DNA of 64,000 bases from an uncultured Rivibacter sp. (GCA_946480925.1 CAMLLU010000007.1:62001-126000), one strand, 5' to 3'; numbered from the stretch's first letter, positions 27,949 to 36,754 are shown. Numbers and translations: made by a program. The notes: generated from the letters alone by a model not told the origin.

Positions 27949-28461
27949 ATGAAACCAAGGAGCATGGTGGCCGCGCTGGCTCTTGCTGCCGCGGGACCCG
28001 CCATGGCAACGATCTGCTCGTACGACTCGACGCTTGAAACGTTGAGCTCGGTCGATACCGAGTTTGGCGCCGCGTGTCTCGGCTCAGGTTCGTTTACCCA
28101 CTACTACACCTTTTCGCTCGCCTCGCTGAGTGGCGTGAACGGCAGGGCGGACGAGTGGGACCTGCGATTCCTGGGCATCAGCACGGCGCTGTATTCGATC
28201 GGCCTGAGCGGAGGCAGCCTCGGCAGTGCGTGGCTGACCGATTCGTCGCCCCTGAACGGCTTTACCTTCGGCAACCTGGGTGCGGGCAGCTACAGCTTGC
28301 GCGTGACCGGGGCCGTGGATGGCTGGTCAGGCGGCTACGACGGCACGATCCGCGCGGTGTCCACCGTGGCGTCCGCGGTGCCGGAGCCCGAGACCTACGC
28401 GATGCTGGCCCTGGGCCTGGCAGGCGTGGGCTGGGTGACCCGTCGCCGCAAGTCGGTCTGA
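27949..28461 (+). CDS. PEP-CTERM sorting-domain protein
   Basis: A 170-residue exported protein. It has a signal peptide (MVAALALAAAGPAMA), a beta-rich body with two Cys (TICSYD and GAACLG, possibly a disulfide) and FTHYYTFSLAS, and a C-terminal PEP-CTERM tail: V-P-E-P-E, a hydrophobic helix and the basic end RRRK. Exosortases recognise this tail. A strong ribosome site AAAGGAGG precedes the ATG at 27949. The exosortase gene set epsD-xrtB-epsI starts 211 bases downstream on the same strand, so this is a likely local substrate. The body matches nothing I recognise. Confidence 0.9.
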   Translation: MKPRSMVAALALAAAGPAMATICSYDSTLETLSSVDTEFGAACLGSGSFTHYYTFSLASLSGVNGRADEWDLRFLGISTALYSIGLSGGSLGSAWLTDSSPLNGFTFGNLGAGSYSLRVTGAVDGWSGGYDGTIRAVSTVASAVPEPETYAMLALGLAGVGWVTRRRKSV

Positions 28462-28491
28462 GCCGACGCAGCAGGGTTCAGCCCTGCCCCT

Positions 28492-28520
28492 GCGGAAGCG
28501 GACGGACGGTCCGCTTCCGC
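28492..28520 (+). terminator. Hairpin terminator after the PEP-CTERM gene
   Basis: A perfect 12-base-pair stem GCGGAAGCGGAC / GTCCGCTTCCGC (28492-28503 with 28509-28520) with a 5-base loop lies 31 bases after the stop. The T-run is poor (TTCTCG), so it may be a weak terminator or an mRNA-stabilising hairpin. Confidence 0.55.
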
Positions 28521-28672
28521 TTCTCGATTGATGTGGCGGATTTGTCGCTCCCTCCACTTTTCGCGTAACGCGATGGTCGTATCGACACGGACCCGGCGGT
28601 ATCGTCGCTCGCAACACCGCTTTCTTGCGGTGTCGTCGACTCCCTACAGCCATCAGCCATCCGGTGGTCCAG

Positions 28673-29560
28673 ATGCCCCAGACTTCCCTTCACCGATGCC
28701 TTGGTGCGCCTGTCGCTGTGCTGACCCTTCTGCTGGCGCTCGCAGCCTGCAACAAGGAGGGTGCCAAGCCCGATTCGCAGGTCGCGGTGCGAGTCAACGA
28801 GCAGGAGATCTCGGTGCATCAGGTTGAAGCCGTGCTCGCGCGCCAGGCAGCGGCGCCTGCTGGGCAGGGCGATGCCCAGGTGGCTCGCACGGTGGAGGTG
28901 CTCGTCGAACAGGAGCTGGCCGCGCAGGCGGCGCGCGAGGCCGGGCTCGACCGCGACCCGCGTGTCGTGCAGCTGCTGGAAGTGGCGCGCCGCGATGTGC
29001 TCGCCCGTGCCTACCAGGACAGCCTGGCCGACCGCGCCGTGCAGCCCGGCACCGACGAGATCGATCGCTACTACGACAGCCAGCCGGCGCTGTTTGCGCA
29101 GCGGCGCATCTACACCGTGCAGGAAATCGGCGTGGTCGCCAATGCACAGCAGGTGGCGGCATTGGGCGACATGCTGGCGCAGACACCGGGTGGTGCGGCT
29201 GCGCGCGAGCTGATACGAGCGGCCGGCTTGCTGCACGAACGCCGCCAGCTCACGTTGCGTGCCGAAGAAGTGCCGCTGTCCGTGCTCAATTCGCTGGCCG
29301 GGCTGCGTGAGGGCCAGTCGCTGGTGTTGCCGAACGACCGCGGTGCGCGCGTGATCACGCTGTTGAGTGCCGAAGCGGCCCCAGTGGATCGCAAGGCGGC
29401 CGAGCCTGCGATCCGGCAGCACCTGCTGCTCGCCCGCAAGCGGGAGGAGGTGCACAAGGGCATGAAGAGCCTGCGCACGGTCGCCAAGCTGGAATACAAG
29501 GGCCGCTTTGCACCGCCGGCCGCTGCCTCGGCACCGGAGCGCCCGGCGTCCGCCAACTGA
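28673..29560 (+). CDS. epsD: EpsD-family peptidyl-prolyl isomerase lipoprotein
   Basis: A 295-residue lipoprotein with signal VLTLLLALAACN (lipobox LAAC) and a SurA/PpiC-like body: VAVRVNEQEISVHQVEAVL, helical region to about 130, then a parvulin-like domain (RRIYTVQEIGVV). EpsD proteins are encoded with exosortases in exopolysaccharide loci. The ATG at 28673 was chosen because it starts the lipoprotein signal; the frame is open 16 codons upstream. It begins the row epsD-xrtB-epsI, with only 26 bases to xrtB. Confidence 0.85.
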   Translation: MPQTSLHRCLGAPVAVLTLLLALAACNKEGAKPDSQVAVRVNEQEISVHQVEAVLARQAAAPAGQGDAQVARTVEVLVEQELAAQAAREAGLDRDPRVVQLLEVARRDVLARAYQDSLADRAVQPGTDEIDRYYDSQPALFAQRRIYTVQEIGVVANAQQVAALGDMLAQTPGGAAARELIRAAGLLHERRQLTLRAEEVPLSVLNSLAGLREGQSLVLPNDRGARVITLLSAEAAPVDRKAAEPAIRQHLLLARKREEVHKGMKSLRTVAKLEYKGRFAPPAAASAPERPASAN

Positions 29561-29586
29561 GGCCGCCCTTCCTTGCTGCCGCAGCG

Positions 29587-30495
29587 ATGAGCGCTCTGCC
29601 CGGCCACACCCCCTCCGTCGTCGCCCCGGGCGTTCCGGGCAGCAGCCTGTCCGCATCGGCCGACCGGGTGGTGCTGGCTTTCCTGCTGGCAGGCATCGCG
29701 CTGCTGTACGGGCCCACGTATTGGGACTTTCTGCAGGGTGTGCACTCAGCCGACAGCCAGGGGCACGAGCCGCTGGTGGTGGGCGTATCGGCCTGGCTGG
29801 TGTGGCGCCAGCGCGAGGCGTTGGCGCGCCTGCCGGGCAGCGCAGCAGCACCGCGCACTGCCGCAGCCTTGCTGGTGATCGGGCTGCTCTTCTACGTGTT
29901 CGGCCGCACGCAGCACTTCCTGCGGCTGGAGCTGGCGTCGCAGGTGTTCGTCATGGGTGCCGTGCTGCTGGCGTTCAAGGGCTGGGCGGCCCTGCGCCTC
30001 ACGTGGTTCGCGTTCTTCTTCCTGATGTTCGCGGTGCCGCTGCCTTACACCGCGGTGGTGGCGCTGACGGCGCCGATGAAGGCGGCGGTGTCGGCCGTCG
30101 CCTCGACGTTGATGTTCTGGGCCGGCTATCCCGTGGGGCGGTCCGGCGTGGTCATCACCATCGGCCAGTACCAGCTGCTCGTGGCCGAAGCCTGCGCAGG
30201 GCTGCACACCATGTTCACGCTCGAGGCACTGGGCCTGCTCTACATGAAACTCATGGACTACCGTGCCTGGCAGCGCAGCGCGGCCCTCGCGTTACTCGTC
30301 GTGCCGGTTTCGTTCTGCGCCAACGTCGTGCGGGTCATCACGCTCACGCTCGTGACCTACTACTTCGGCGACGAAGTCGGGCAGGGTTTTGTGCACGGCT
30401 TCGCCGGCTTGCTGCTGTTTGCCGTCGCGCTGATGCTGATCTTCGGCGTCGACCGGCTGCTGGGCCTGGTGCTGCCGCGAAGGTGGCTCCAATGA
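29587..30495 (+). CDS. xrtB: Exosortase B
   Basis: A 302-residue multispanning membrane protease/transpeptidase. The three catalytic residues expected of exosortases are visible: Cys in VAEACAGLHT near residue 203, Arg in SFCANVVRVITLT near 248, and His in FVHGFAGLLLF near 269. The GPTYWDF and GHEPLVVGVSAWLVW segments are those of the XrtB subtype. Exosortases cleave PEP-CTERM tails at the cytoplasmic membrane, and two such proteins occur in this window (27949 and 42143). It overlaps epsI by four bases (ATGA), so the two are translationally coupled. Confidence 0.93.
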   Translation: MSALPGHTPSVVAPGVPGSSLSASADRVVLAFLLAGIALLYGPTYWDFLQGVHSADSQGHEPLVVGVSAWLVWRQREALARLPGSAAAPRTAAALLVIGLLFYVFGRTQHFLRLELASQVFVMGAVLLAFKGWAALRLTWFAFFFLMFAVPLPYTAVVALTAPMKAAVSAVASTLMFWAGYPVGRSGVVITIGQYQLLVAEACAGLHTMFTLEALGLLYMKLMDYRAWQRSAALALLVVPVSFCANVVRVITLTLVTYYFGDEVGQGFVHGFAGLLLFAVALMLIFGVDRLLGLVLPRRWLQ

Positions 30496-31169
30496 ACCCC
30501 GCACGCCGCAAGGCGCTGGTGATGGCTGGCGGCATGACCTGCGCTGCTGCGTTGGCACATGTGTTGAAGCCGCGCAGCGTGACCTCGGGCCTGCGCCTGG
30601 AACAGCTGTTCCCGGCCAGCATTGGTGGCTGGCAGATCGACAGGCGGTCCGACGTGTTCGTGCGCCCGTCGGGCGACCGAGGCCGTGTCTACGGTGTCTA
30701 CGACCAGGTGCTCGAGCGCGTCTATGTCCGGCCGGACGGCGCGCGCATCATGCTGTCGGTTGCCTACGGCAACGCACAGTCCACGGGCTTGCAGATGCAC
30801 CGGCCGGAAATCTGCTATGCCGGCGGCGGCTTTCAGGTCCGGGGCATGCACCAGGCCACATTGCAGTCAGCCGGCCGCTTCCTGCCCGTCACGCGTTTGC
30901 ATGCCGCCAAGCCGGGCCGCTCCGAGCCCATCACCTACTGGACGGTGCTGGGTGGCGAGGTCGTGAAGGACGCGTCCGGCTTCCGCTGGCGCCGGCTGTC
31001 GTCGAGCCTGCGCGGGCAATTGCTCGACGGCATGCTGGTGCGCATATCGAGCATCGATGCCGACCCTGCGAGGGCCTATGCGATGCACGAGCACTTCGCG
31101 CAGGCCCTGCTGGCGGCCATCGAGCCTGGCAGCCAGGTGCATGTGGCAGGCCCCTTGCCACCGGTCTGA
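30492..31169 (+). CDS. epsI: EpsI-family exosortase-associated protein
   Basis: A 225-residue protein of the EpsI family, which accompanies or is fused to exosortases. It has an N-terminal signal anchor (ALVMAGGMTCAAALAHVL after Arg-Arg-Lys) and the family core QLFPASIGGWQID, VYVRPDGARIMLSVAYG and QMHRPEICYAGGGFQV. Function is not established; a role in exosortase activity or exopolysaccharide export is inferred from co-occurrence. Its ATG at 30492 overlaps the xrtB stop. The gene after it (31263) belongs to a different module, so polysaccharide synthesis genes are not adjacent. Confidence 0.88.
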   Translation: MNPARRKALVMAGGMTCAAALAHVLKPRSVTSGLRLEQLFPASIGGWQIDRRSDVFVRPSGDRGRVYGVYDQVLERVYVRPDGARIMLSVAYGNAQSTGLQMHRPEICYAGGGFQVRGMHQATLQSAGRFLPVTRLHAAKPGRSEPITYWTVLGGEVVKDASGFRWRRLSSSLRGQLLDGMLVRISSIDADPARAYAMHEHFAQALLAAIEPGSQVHVAGPLPPV

Positions 31170-31262
31170 GAAGCCGCTTGCGTTCCCACTTGTGGGGGGT
31201 AGGCCGCCCGGGGGGCTGCCCTATCATCGCGCTCGCCATTTCGTCGGAAAAAGGAGCACGCC

Positions 31263-32318
31263 ATGGCCCTGATGGATTTCATCAAGAAGCAGTTCATCGA
31301 CATCCTCGAATGGGTCGAAGAAGGCGACGGCACGCTGGCCTGGCGCTTCCCCGTGGCCGACCGCGAAATCCAGTACGGCGGCTCGCTCACCGTGCGCGAG
31401 TCGCAGATGGCGGTGTTCGTCAACGAAGGCAAGGTGGCCGACGTCTTCGGCCCCGGCCGCTACACCCTCACCACGCAGACGCTGCCGGTGCTCACCTACC
31501 TGCAGAACTGGGACAAGCTCTTCAAGTCGCCGTTCAAGAGCGACGTGTACTTCTTCAGCACGCGCCAGCAGGTCGACCAGCGCTGGGGCACCACGCAGCC
31601 GGTCACCATCCGCGACAAGGACTTCGGTGCCGTGCGGCTGCGCGCCTTCGGCAACTACAGCTACCGCATCGCCGACCCCAAGCTCTTCCACACCGAGATT
31701 TCCGGCACGCGCGACCGCTACATCGTGGCCGACCTCGACGGCCAGTTGCGCGCGCTGATGCTGCAACACATCTCCGACGCGGTGGCTTCCAGCGGCATTC
31801 CGTTCCTCGACCTCGCGGCCAACCAGGTGGAGTTCGCCGAGCAGCTGAAGAACGTCACCGCACCGGCCTTCGAGAAGCTGGGCCTGAAGCTCGAGGGCGT
31901 GACGGTGCAGAACGTCTCGCTGCCCGAAGAGCTGCAGAAGATCCTCGACCAGAAGATCGGCATGGGCATGGTCGGCGGCGACATGGGCAAGTTCATGCAG
32001 TACCAGACGGCGCAGGCCATCCCGAAGTTCGCCGAAGGTGCGGCAGCGGGCGGTGGCGGCAGCGGCATCGCCGGCGACGCGATGGGCCTGGGCGCCGGCG
32101 TGGCGCTCGGCCAGGTGCTGGCGCAGAACCTCGCGCAGGGCCTGCAAGGCGGCAACGCCGTGCCGCCGGCGCAAGCCGTTCCTGCGGCGCCCGCCGGCGT
32201 GAAGCCCGAAGACGTGATGGCCACGCTCGAAAAGCTGGGCGACCTGAAGGCCAAGGGCATCCTCACGCAGGAAGAGTTCGACGCGAAGAAGGCCGAGCTG
32301 CTGAAGAAGCTGGTTTGA
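31263..32318 (+). CDS. SPFH-domain protein with SHOCT tail (YdjI-like)
   Basis: A 351-residue protein of the virion-core/YdjI branch of SPFH proteins. It begins with the conserved FIKKQFIDILEW, then IQYGGSLTVRESQMAVFVNEG and VFGPGRYTLTTQTLPVL, ends its SPFH part near residue 215, has a Gly-rich linker, and finishes with a SHOCT-type short helix pair (LEKLGDLKAKGILTQEEF then KKAELLKKL). In Bacillus, YdjI helps place the PspA protein YdjF at stressed membranes. No pspA is seen here. A strong AAAGGAG site precedes the ATG. It is the first gene of the 31-40 kb block and is followed by the DUF4178 gene after 113 bases. Confidence 0.9.
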   Translation: MALMDFIKKQFIDILEWVEEGDGTLAWRFPVADREIQYGGSLTVRESQMAVFVNEGKVADVFGPGRYTLTTQTLPVLTYLQNWDKLFKSPFKSDVYFFSTRQQVDQRWGTTQPVTIRDKDFGAVRLRAFGNYSYRIADPKLFHTEISGTRDRYIVADLDGQLRALMLQHISDAVASSGIPFLDLAANQVEFAEQLKNVTAPAFEKLGLKLEGVTVQNVSLPEELQKILDQKIGMGMVGGDMGKFMQYQTAQAIPKFAEGAAAGGGGSGIAGDAMGLGAGVALGQVLAQNLAQGLQGGNAVPPAQAVPAAPAGVKPEDVMATLEKLGDLKAKGILTQEEFDAKKAELLKKLV

Positions 32319-32431
32319 GCGGTACAGCCGCCATGGGCCTGCTGCGAACGAACGAGCGGGCCCGCACACAACACGAAGCGAACGCTGGGGGAGCAACACG
32401 ATGCAAGGCAGCCGCTGCTGCAGCCTGACGC

Positions 32432-34024
32432 ATGGCGACTGACGCGCCGGTGCCCGGCCAGCGCGCCTACCGCGCCGCCTGCCCGAACTGCGGTGCTCCG
32501 GTCGAGTTCCGCTCGGCCGCCTCGCCCATGGCGGTGTGCAGCTTCTGCCGCAGCACGCTGCTGCGCGACGGCGAGGCGCTCAAGCGCATCGGCACCAGCG
32601 CCGAGCTGTTCGACGACCACAGCCCGCTGCAGCTGGGCGTGGGCGGCAAGTACCAGGGCGCCGCGTTCACGCTGGTGGGCCGGCTGCAGATGCGCTATGC
32701 CGGCGGCACGTGGAACGAATGGCATGCCGTCTTCGACAGCGGCAAGAGCGGCTGGCTGAGCGAAGACAACGGGCAATACGTCTTCAGCTTCGAAGCGCCC
32801 GCGCCGGGCCTGCTGCCGGCGGCCGAAACGCTGCGCCCCGGCACGCAGCAGATGGTCGGCAACCAGGGCTGGTCCGTCGCCTCGGTGAGCGCCGTGAAGG
32901 TGGGCGCTGCTGAAGGCGAGCTGCCCTTCGTACCGGAGCTGGTGCGCGGCTACGTGGTGGCCGACCTGCGCAACACGCAAGGCGAAGTCGCCACCATCGA
33001 CTACAGCGACACGCCGCCGCGCTGGTACGTGGGCCGCGGCCTGCGACTCGAAGAGCTGGCCGCCAGCGGGCTCAAGGCCGAATCGGCACGCGAACTCAAG
33101 GGCCGCAGCCTCGAATGCCCGAACTGCGGCGCCTCGCTCGAAGTGAAGCTCGGCACCACGCAGTCCATCACCTGCAGCCAGTGCCACGCGGTGATCGACG
33201 TGTCGCAGGGCGTGGGGGCCGAGCTTTCGCACTACACGCAGCGCAACAGCGGCGAAAGCGGGCTCGAACCGCAAATCCCCCTGGGCGCCACCGGCATGCT
33301 GACGCTGGGCGGATCGAAGGCGGTGCCCTGGCAGGTGGTGGGTTATGTGGAGCGCTGCGAGATCCCCGAGGACCCGGACGACGAGCAGGCGTTCTGGCGC
33401 GAGTACCTGCTATACCACCGCACCGAAGGCTTCGCCTTCCTGGTGGACACCGAAGAGGGCTGGAGCTGGACGCGGCCCATCACCGGCGTGCCCAAGGTGC
33501 TGGGTGCCGACCGCGTGGTGCTCGAGGGCGAGACCTATCGCAAGAAGTACAGCTACAACGCCAAGATCACCTGGGTGCTGGGCGAGTTCTACTGGCACCT
33601 CGAGCGTGAGCAGCACACCTTCAACACCGACTACGAAGGCACAGGCGGCGGGCCCCAGAAGCAGCTCAACCGCGAACAGGCGGGCGACGAAGTCACCTGG
33701 TCGGCCGGCGCGGTGATCGCGGCCGACACGGTGTTCAAGGCCTTTCGCCTGGCGCCCGAAACGGCAGGTGCACTGCAGCGCGATGCGGCGCCGGTATCGG
33801 CCAACAAGTCGAGCGCGCTGGCCTACATCTTCCTGGGCATGCTGATCCTGCTGGTGCTGGTGGCCGCGGCGCGCTGCGGCAGCGACGATTGCGACGACGT
33901 GCGCCGCAACTTCGGCGAATACAGCAACGAGTACCAGCAGTGCAAGCGCTCGGGCGGCGGCGGTGGCAGCGGGCGCGGCGGCTCGTGGGGCGGCTTCAGC
34001 AGCGGAGGCGGCGGCCACAAGTAG
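32432..34024 (+). CDS. DUF4178 protein with two zinc ribbons and a C-terminal membrane helix
   Basis: A 530-residue protein. Zinc ribbon 1 (CPNCG near residue 17 with CSFC near 36) precedes a first DUF4178-like beta domain (YQGAAFTLVGRLQMRYAGGTW). Zinc ribbon 2 (CPNCG near 229 with CSQC near 247) precedes a second one (AVPWQVVGYVERCEI). Near residue 465 is a membrane helix (YIFLGMLILLVLVAA), and the tail is Gly/Ser-rich. The duplicated ribbon-plus-domain layout suggests internal duplication. Function is unknown; DUF4178 genes recur beside DUF350, SPFH and spermidine-synthase genes in bacteria, as here. Confidence 0.88.
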   Translation: MATDAPVPGQRAYRAACPNCGAPVEFRSAASPMAVCSFCRSTLLRDGEALKRIGTSAELFDDHSPLQLGVGGKYQGAAFTLVGRLQMRYAGGTWNEWHAVFDSGKSGWLSEDNGQYVFSFEAPAPGLLPAAETLRPGTQQMVGNQGWSVASVSAVKVGAAEGELPFVPELVRGYVVADLRNTQGEVATIDYSDTPPRWYVGRGLRLEELAASGLKAESARELKGRSLECPNCGASLEVKLGTTQSITCSQCHAVIDVSQGVGAELSHYTQRNSGESGLEPQIPLGATGMLTLGGSKAVPWQVVGYVERCEIPEDPDDEQAFWREYLLYHRTEGFAFLVDTEEGWSWTRPITGVPKVLGADRVVLEGETYRKKYSYNAKITWVLGEFYWHLEREQHTFNTDYEGTGGGPQKQLNREQAGDEVTWSAGAVIAADTVFKAFRLAPETAGALQRDAAPVSANKSSALAYIFLGMLILLVLVAAARCGSDDCDDVRRNFGEYSNEYQQCKRSGGGGGSGRGGSWGGFSSGGGGHK

Positions 34025-34074
34025 TGGCCCGCACCAGGTTCACCATTCACACATACGGCAACGAAAGGCACACC

Positions 34075-34299
34075 ATGATGGGACTCGAATGGCTCAGGCC
34101 CGCAGCGTTTTTCGGCTCGCTGATCTACGCGCTGATCGGCGTGGTCATCTTCTGGGTGAGCTTCATCATCATCGACAAGCTCACGCCCTACGACCTGTGG
34201 GCCGAGATCTGCGAGAAGAAGAACCTCGCGCTGGCCATCGTGGTGGCGGCCATGTGCCTGGGCATCTCGGTCATCGTGGCGGCCGCCATCCACGGGTAG
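34075..34299 (+). CDS. DUF350 small membrane protein
   Basis: A 74-residue protein with two membrane helices (FGSLIYALIGVVIFWVSFII and LALAIVVAAMCLGISVIVAA) joined by the polar loop DKLTPYDLWAEICEKKN. DUF350 (YjfL) proteins usually have about two or four such helices; this is the short form. The start could be ATG 34075 or 34078. It lies 50 bases after the DUF4178 gene. YjfL in E. coli belongs to an operon with a PspA relative and a glutathionylspermidine-synthase homologue, again a link to polyamines and membrane stress; its role is unknown. Confidence 0.85.
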   Translation: MMGLEWLRPAAFFGSLIYALIGVVIFWVSFIIIDKLTPYDLWAEICEKKNLALAIVVAAMCLGISVIVAAAIHG

Positions 34300-34306
34300 C
34301 GGTATT

Positions 34307-34738
34307 TCAGCTTTCGGCCCAGGGATCGTAGGTTCCGACGTTCCAGACATGACCCTCGAGATCGCGGCAAGTGAAGCCGCGTTCGCCGTAGTCTTCGTCC
34401 TGGATCTCGCGCAGGATCGCACCGCCGGCCTCCTTCACGCGGGCATACACGGCGTCGGCATCGGGCACCACCAGGTAGGGCGACTGCGTCTCGCGCCCGC
34501 CCACCTCGCCGGGCTGGGCGGTGAGCCGGCCGAATTCGGTGTCGTGGCTGGCTGAGCCCAGCATCACCATGCCGCGCCCGCCCAGGCTGAGCTGCGCATG
34601 CGCGACGGTGTTGCCCTCGCCCGGCACGACGAGGTGCCTGTCGAAGCCGAACACACGGCACAACCATTCGATGGCCGCCGGGGCGTCGCGGTAGCGCAGG
34701 CAGGGGATGACGGCATATTGGCCCGAGCTTGCATTCAT
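34307..34738 (-). CDS. VOC-superfamily (glyoxalase-like) protein
   Basis: A 143-residue single-unit VOC protein with the two paired beta-alpha-beta modules: AVIPCLRYRDAPAAIEWLCR and YLVVPDADAVYARVKEAGG, ending FTCRDLEGHVWNVGTYDPW. It resembles the YRDAPAAIEWL group annotated as glyoxalase or PhnB-like proteins; its substrate is unknown. The ATG at 34738 has a strong AGGAGG site seven to twelve bases upstream on the minus strand. It is the only minus-strand gene inside the 31-40 kb plus-strand block, so it probably is an insertion into that block or an unrelated passenger. Confidence 0.85.
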   Translation of the reverse strand: MNASSGQYAVIPCLRYRDAPAAIEWLCRVFGFDRHLVVPGEGNTVAHAQLSLGGRGMVMLGSASHDTEFGRLTAQPGEVGGRETQSPYLVVPDADAVYARVKEAGGAILREIQDEDYGERGFTCRDLEGHVWNVGTYDPWAES

Positions 34739-34816
34739 GTCGTTCCTCCTGGGCAGGGTGTTTGCAAGAATCCCGCAGGACTGCCGCCGATGTTGGCAGC
34801 TTTCGTTCCCCACGCA

Positions 34817-35165
34817 ATGACAGAACCCACCGCCGCCGAGGTTGCTGCCGCTCGAAGCATCGAGCCAGCCTCGCCGTGCCTGCAGTGCGGGGCGTGCTGC
34901 AGTGCGTTCCGCGTGTCCTTCTACTGGGCGGAAGCGGCCGAGCTGCCGCAGCGGTACGTCGAGCAGGTGAACCCCTGGTATGCCTGCATGGTCGGCACCA
35001 ACAACGCAGCGCCGCGGTGCGCGGCGCTCGAAGGCGAGATCGGCGGTGCCGTGGGCTTGCCGCGTCTACGAGTCGCGGCCGCCGGCCTGCCGTGAGGTGC
35101 AGCCTGGTGACGAGCGGTGCAACAAGGCGAGGGCGCGGCATGGGCTTGCGCCGTTGAATCCATGA
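34817..35165 (+). pseudogene. YkgJ-family cysteine-cluster protein, frameshifted
   Basis: The first frame, from the ATG at 34817, encodes EPASPCLQCGACCSAFRVSF and continues to GEIGGAVG near 35060, then loses similarity and stops at 35095. The next frame takes up the expected ending, CRVYESRPPACREV and ERCNKARARHGL, and stops at 35165. Joining the two gives a complete zinc/iron-chelating (YkgJ, CxxCxxCC) protein of about 115 residues, so one extra base near 35053-35062 breaks it. The second-frame stop overlaps the ATG of the next gene (ATGA), as expected for an originally intact, coupled gene. It could be a real mutation or a sequencing error. Confidence 0.8.
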
Positions 35166-36754
35166 CTCAAGAAGTGACCCGCCCGGACCATGCAATCGCC
35201 GCCAGTGCCCGGGCCGTGCGCCCCGCCGAAGTCGCACTGCTGGCCTCCGTCTTCGTGGTCGCTGCCTGCGGCCTCGTCTACGAGCTCGCGGCCGGGGCGC
35301 TGGCGAGCTACCTGCTCGGCGACTCGGTGCTGCAGTTCTCCACCATCATCGGCAGCTACCTCTTCGCGATGGGCGTGGGCTCGTGGCTCTCGCGCTTTCT
35401 CGAGCGCCAGCTCATCGCCCATTTCCTGCGCATCGAGCTGTTCGTCGGGCTGGTGGGCGGGTTGATGCCGGCGGCGCTGTTCGTGGCGCACAGCTATCTG
35501 CCGGTCACCGCGGGCGTGTCGTTCCGCGTGCTGCTGTATTCGATGGTGCTGCTGGTGGGCACGCTGGTGGGGCTGGAGATCCCGCTGGTCATGCGCATCC
35601 TCAAGCACCACTTCCGCGAGCGCTATGCGCTCAAGGAGCTGGTGTCGCAGGTGCTCACCTTCGACTACCTCGGTGCGCTCGCCGTGTCGGTGGCCTTTCC
35701 GCTGCTGCTGGTGCCGCAGCTGGGGCTGGTGCGCACGGGGCTCTTCTTCGGGCTGCTCAACGTTGCCGTGGCGGTGTGGGCGCTGTGGCTCTTTCGCGCG
35801 GAGCTGCGGCAGTTCGGCGCGCACGCCGCGGCCTGCGTGGCGGCGGTGCTGGCGTTGCTCATCGCATTCGCTGGCGCCGACAAGCTCACCACCTGGGCCG
35901 ACGACCGGTTTTACGGCGACGCCATCGTCTTCAACGAAACCACGCCCTACCAGCGCCTCGTCGTCACCTCCAACGCCGCGGGCGTGAGGCTCTTTCTCAA
36001 CGGCAACCTGCAGTTCAACTCGAAAGACGAATACCGCTACCACGAGGCGCTGGTGCACCCGGCCATGGCCGCGCACGGCGCACCGAAGCGCGTGCTGGTG
36101 CTCGGCGGCGGTGACGGCATGGCCGTGCGCGAAGTGCTGCGCTACGCGAGCGTCGAGCAGGTCACGCTGGTAGAGCTCGACCCCGCGATGACGCGGTTGT
36201 TCTCGACCCAGCCGTTGCTGGCACGGCTCAACGGCGGCGCGCTGCAATCGCCCAAGCTGCGCATCGTCAATCAAGACGCCTACACCTGGCTCGACACCCA
36301 CCCCGACGAGATGTTCGACGTGATCGTGGTGGACTTTCCCGATCCCACCAACTTCTCCATCGGCAAGCTCTACACCACGTCGTTCTACGCGCTGCTCGAC
36401 CGGCACCTCGCCGCCAGCGGCTATGCGGTGGTGCAGACCACCTCGCCGCTCATCGCGCGCAAGAGCTACTGGACGGTGGTGGCCACGCTCGAAGCGGTGG
36501 GCCTTTCCACGCGGCCTTACCACGCGCACGTGCCGAGCTTCGGTGAATGGGGCTTCGTGCTGGCATCGCGGCGGCCGTGGGCACAGCCGCGCGCCCTGCC
36601 CGAAGGCTTGCGCTTTCTCAGCCTCGAAGGCCTGCCGGGCTTGTTCGCCTTTCCGCCCGACATGGCCCGAGTGAGCGCCGAGCCCAACCGCCTGAGCCAC
36701 CAGAACCTCGTGCACACCTTCGAAGAGGAGTGGGGCCGAGTCCACCAACCCTGA
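35162..36754 (+). CDS. Membrane-integral polyamine aminopropyltransferase (SpeE-like)
   Basis: A 530-residue fusion. The N-terminal half (about residues 20-240) has seven or so membrane helices, beginning VALLASVFVVAACGLVYELAA with the repeated small-residue segment LFAMGVGSWLS. The C-terminal half is a spermidine-synthase fold: QFNSKDEYRYHEALVHPAM, the SAM-binding VLVLGGGDGMAVREVL, acidic VTLVELDPAMT, and the VVDFPDPTNFSIGKLYT active-site region. Soluble SpeE transfers aminopropyl from decarboxylated SAM to putrescine; no speD or speA/C is nearby. The ATG at 35162 overlaps the broken YkgJ frame. The substrate may be a polyamine or something else. Confidence 0.88.
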   Translation: MTQEVTRPDHAIAASARAVRPAEVALLASVFVVAACGLVYELAAGALASYLLGDSVLQFSTIIGSYLFAMGVGSWLSRFLERQLIAHFLRIELFVGLVGGLMPAALFVAHSYLPVTAGVSFRVLLYSMVLLVGTLVGLEIPLVMRILKHHFRERYALKELVSQVLTFDYLGALAVSVAFPLLLVPQLGLVRTGLFFGLLNVAVAVWALWLFRAELRQFGAHAAACVAAVLALLIAFAGADKLTTWADDRFYGDAIVFNETTPYQRLVVTSNAAGVRLFLNGNLQFNSKDEYRYHEALVHPAMAAHGAPKRVLVLGGGDGMAVREVLRYASVEQVTLVELDPAMTRLFSTQPLLARLNGGALQSPKLRIVNQDAYTWLDTHPDEMFDVIVVDFPDPTNFSIGKLYTTSFYALLDRHLAASGYAVVQTTSPLIARKSYWTVVATLEAVGLSTRPYHAHVPSFGEWGFVLASRRPWAQPRALPEGLRFLSLEGLPGLFAFPPDMARVSAEPNRLSHQNLVHTFEEEWGRVHQP

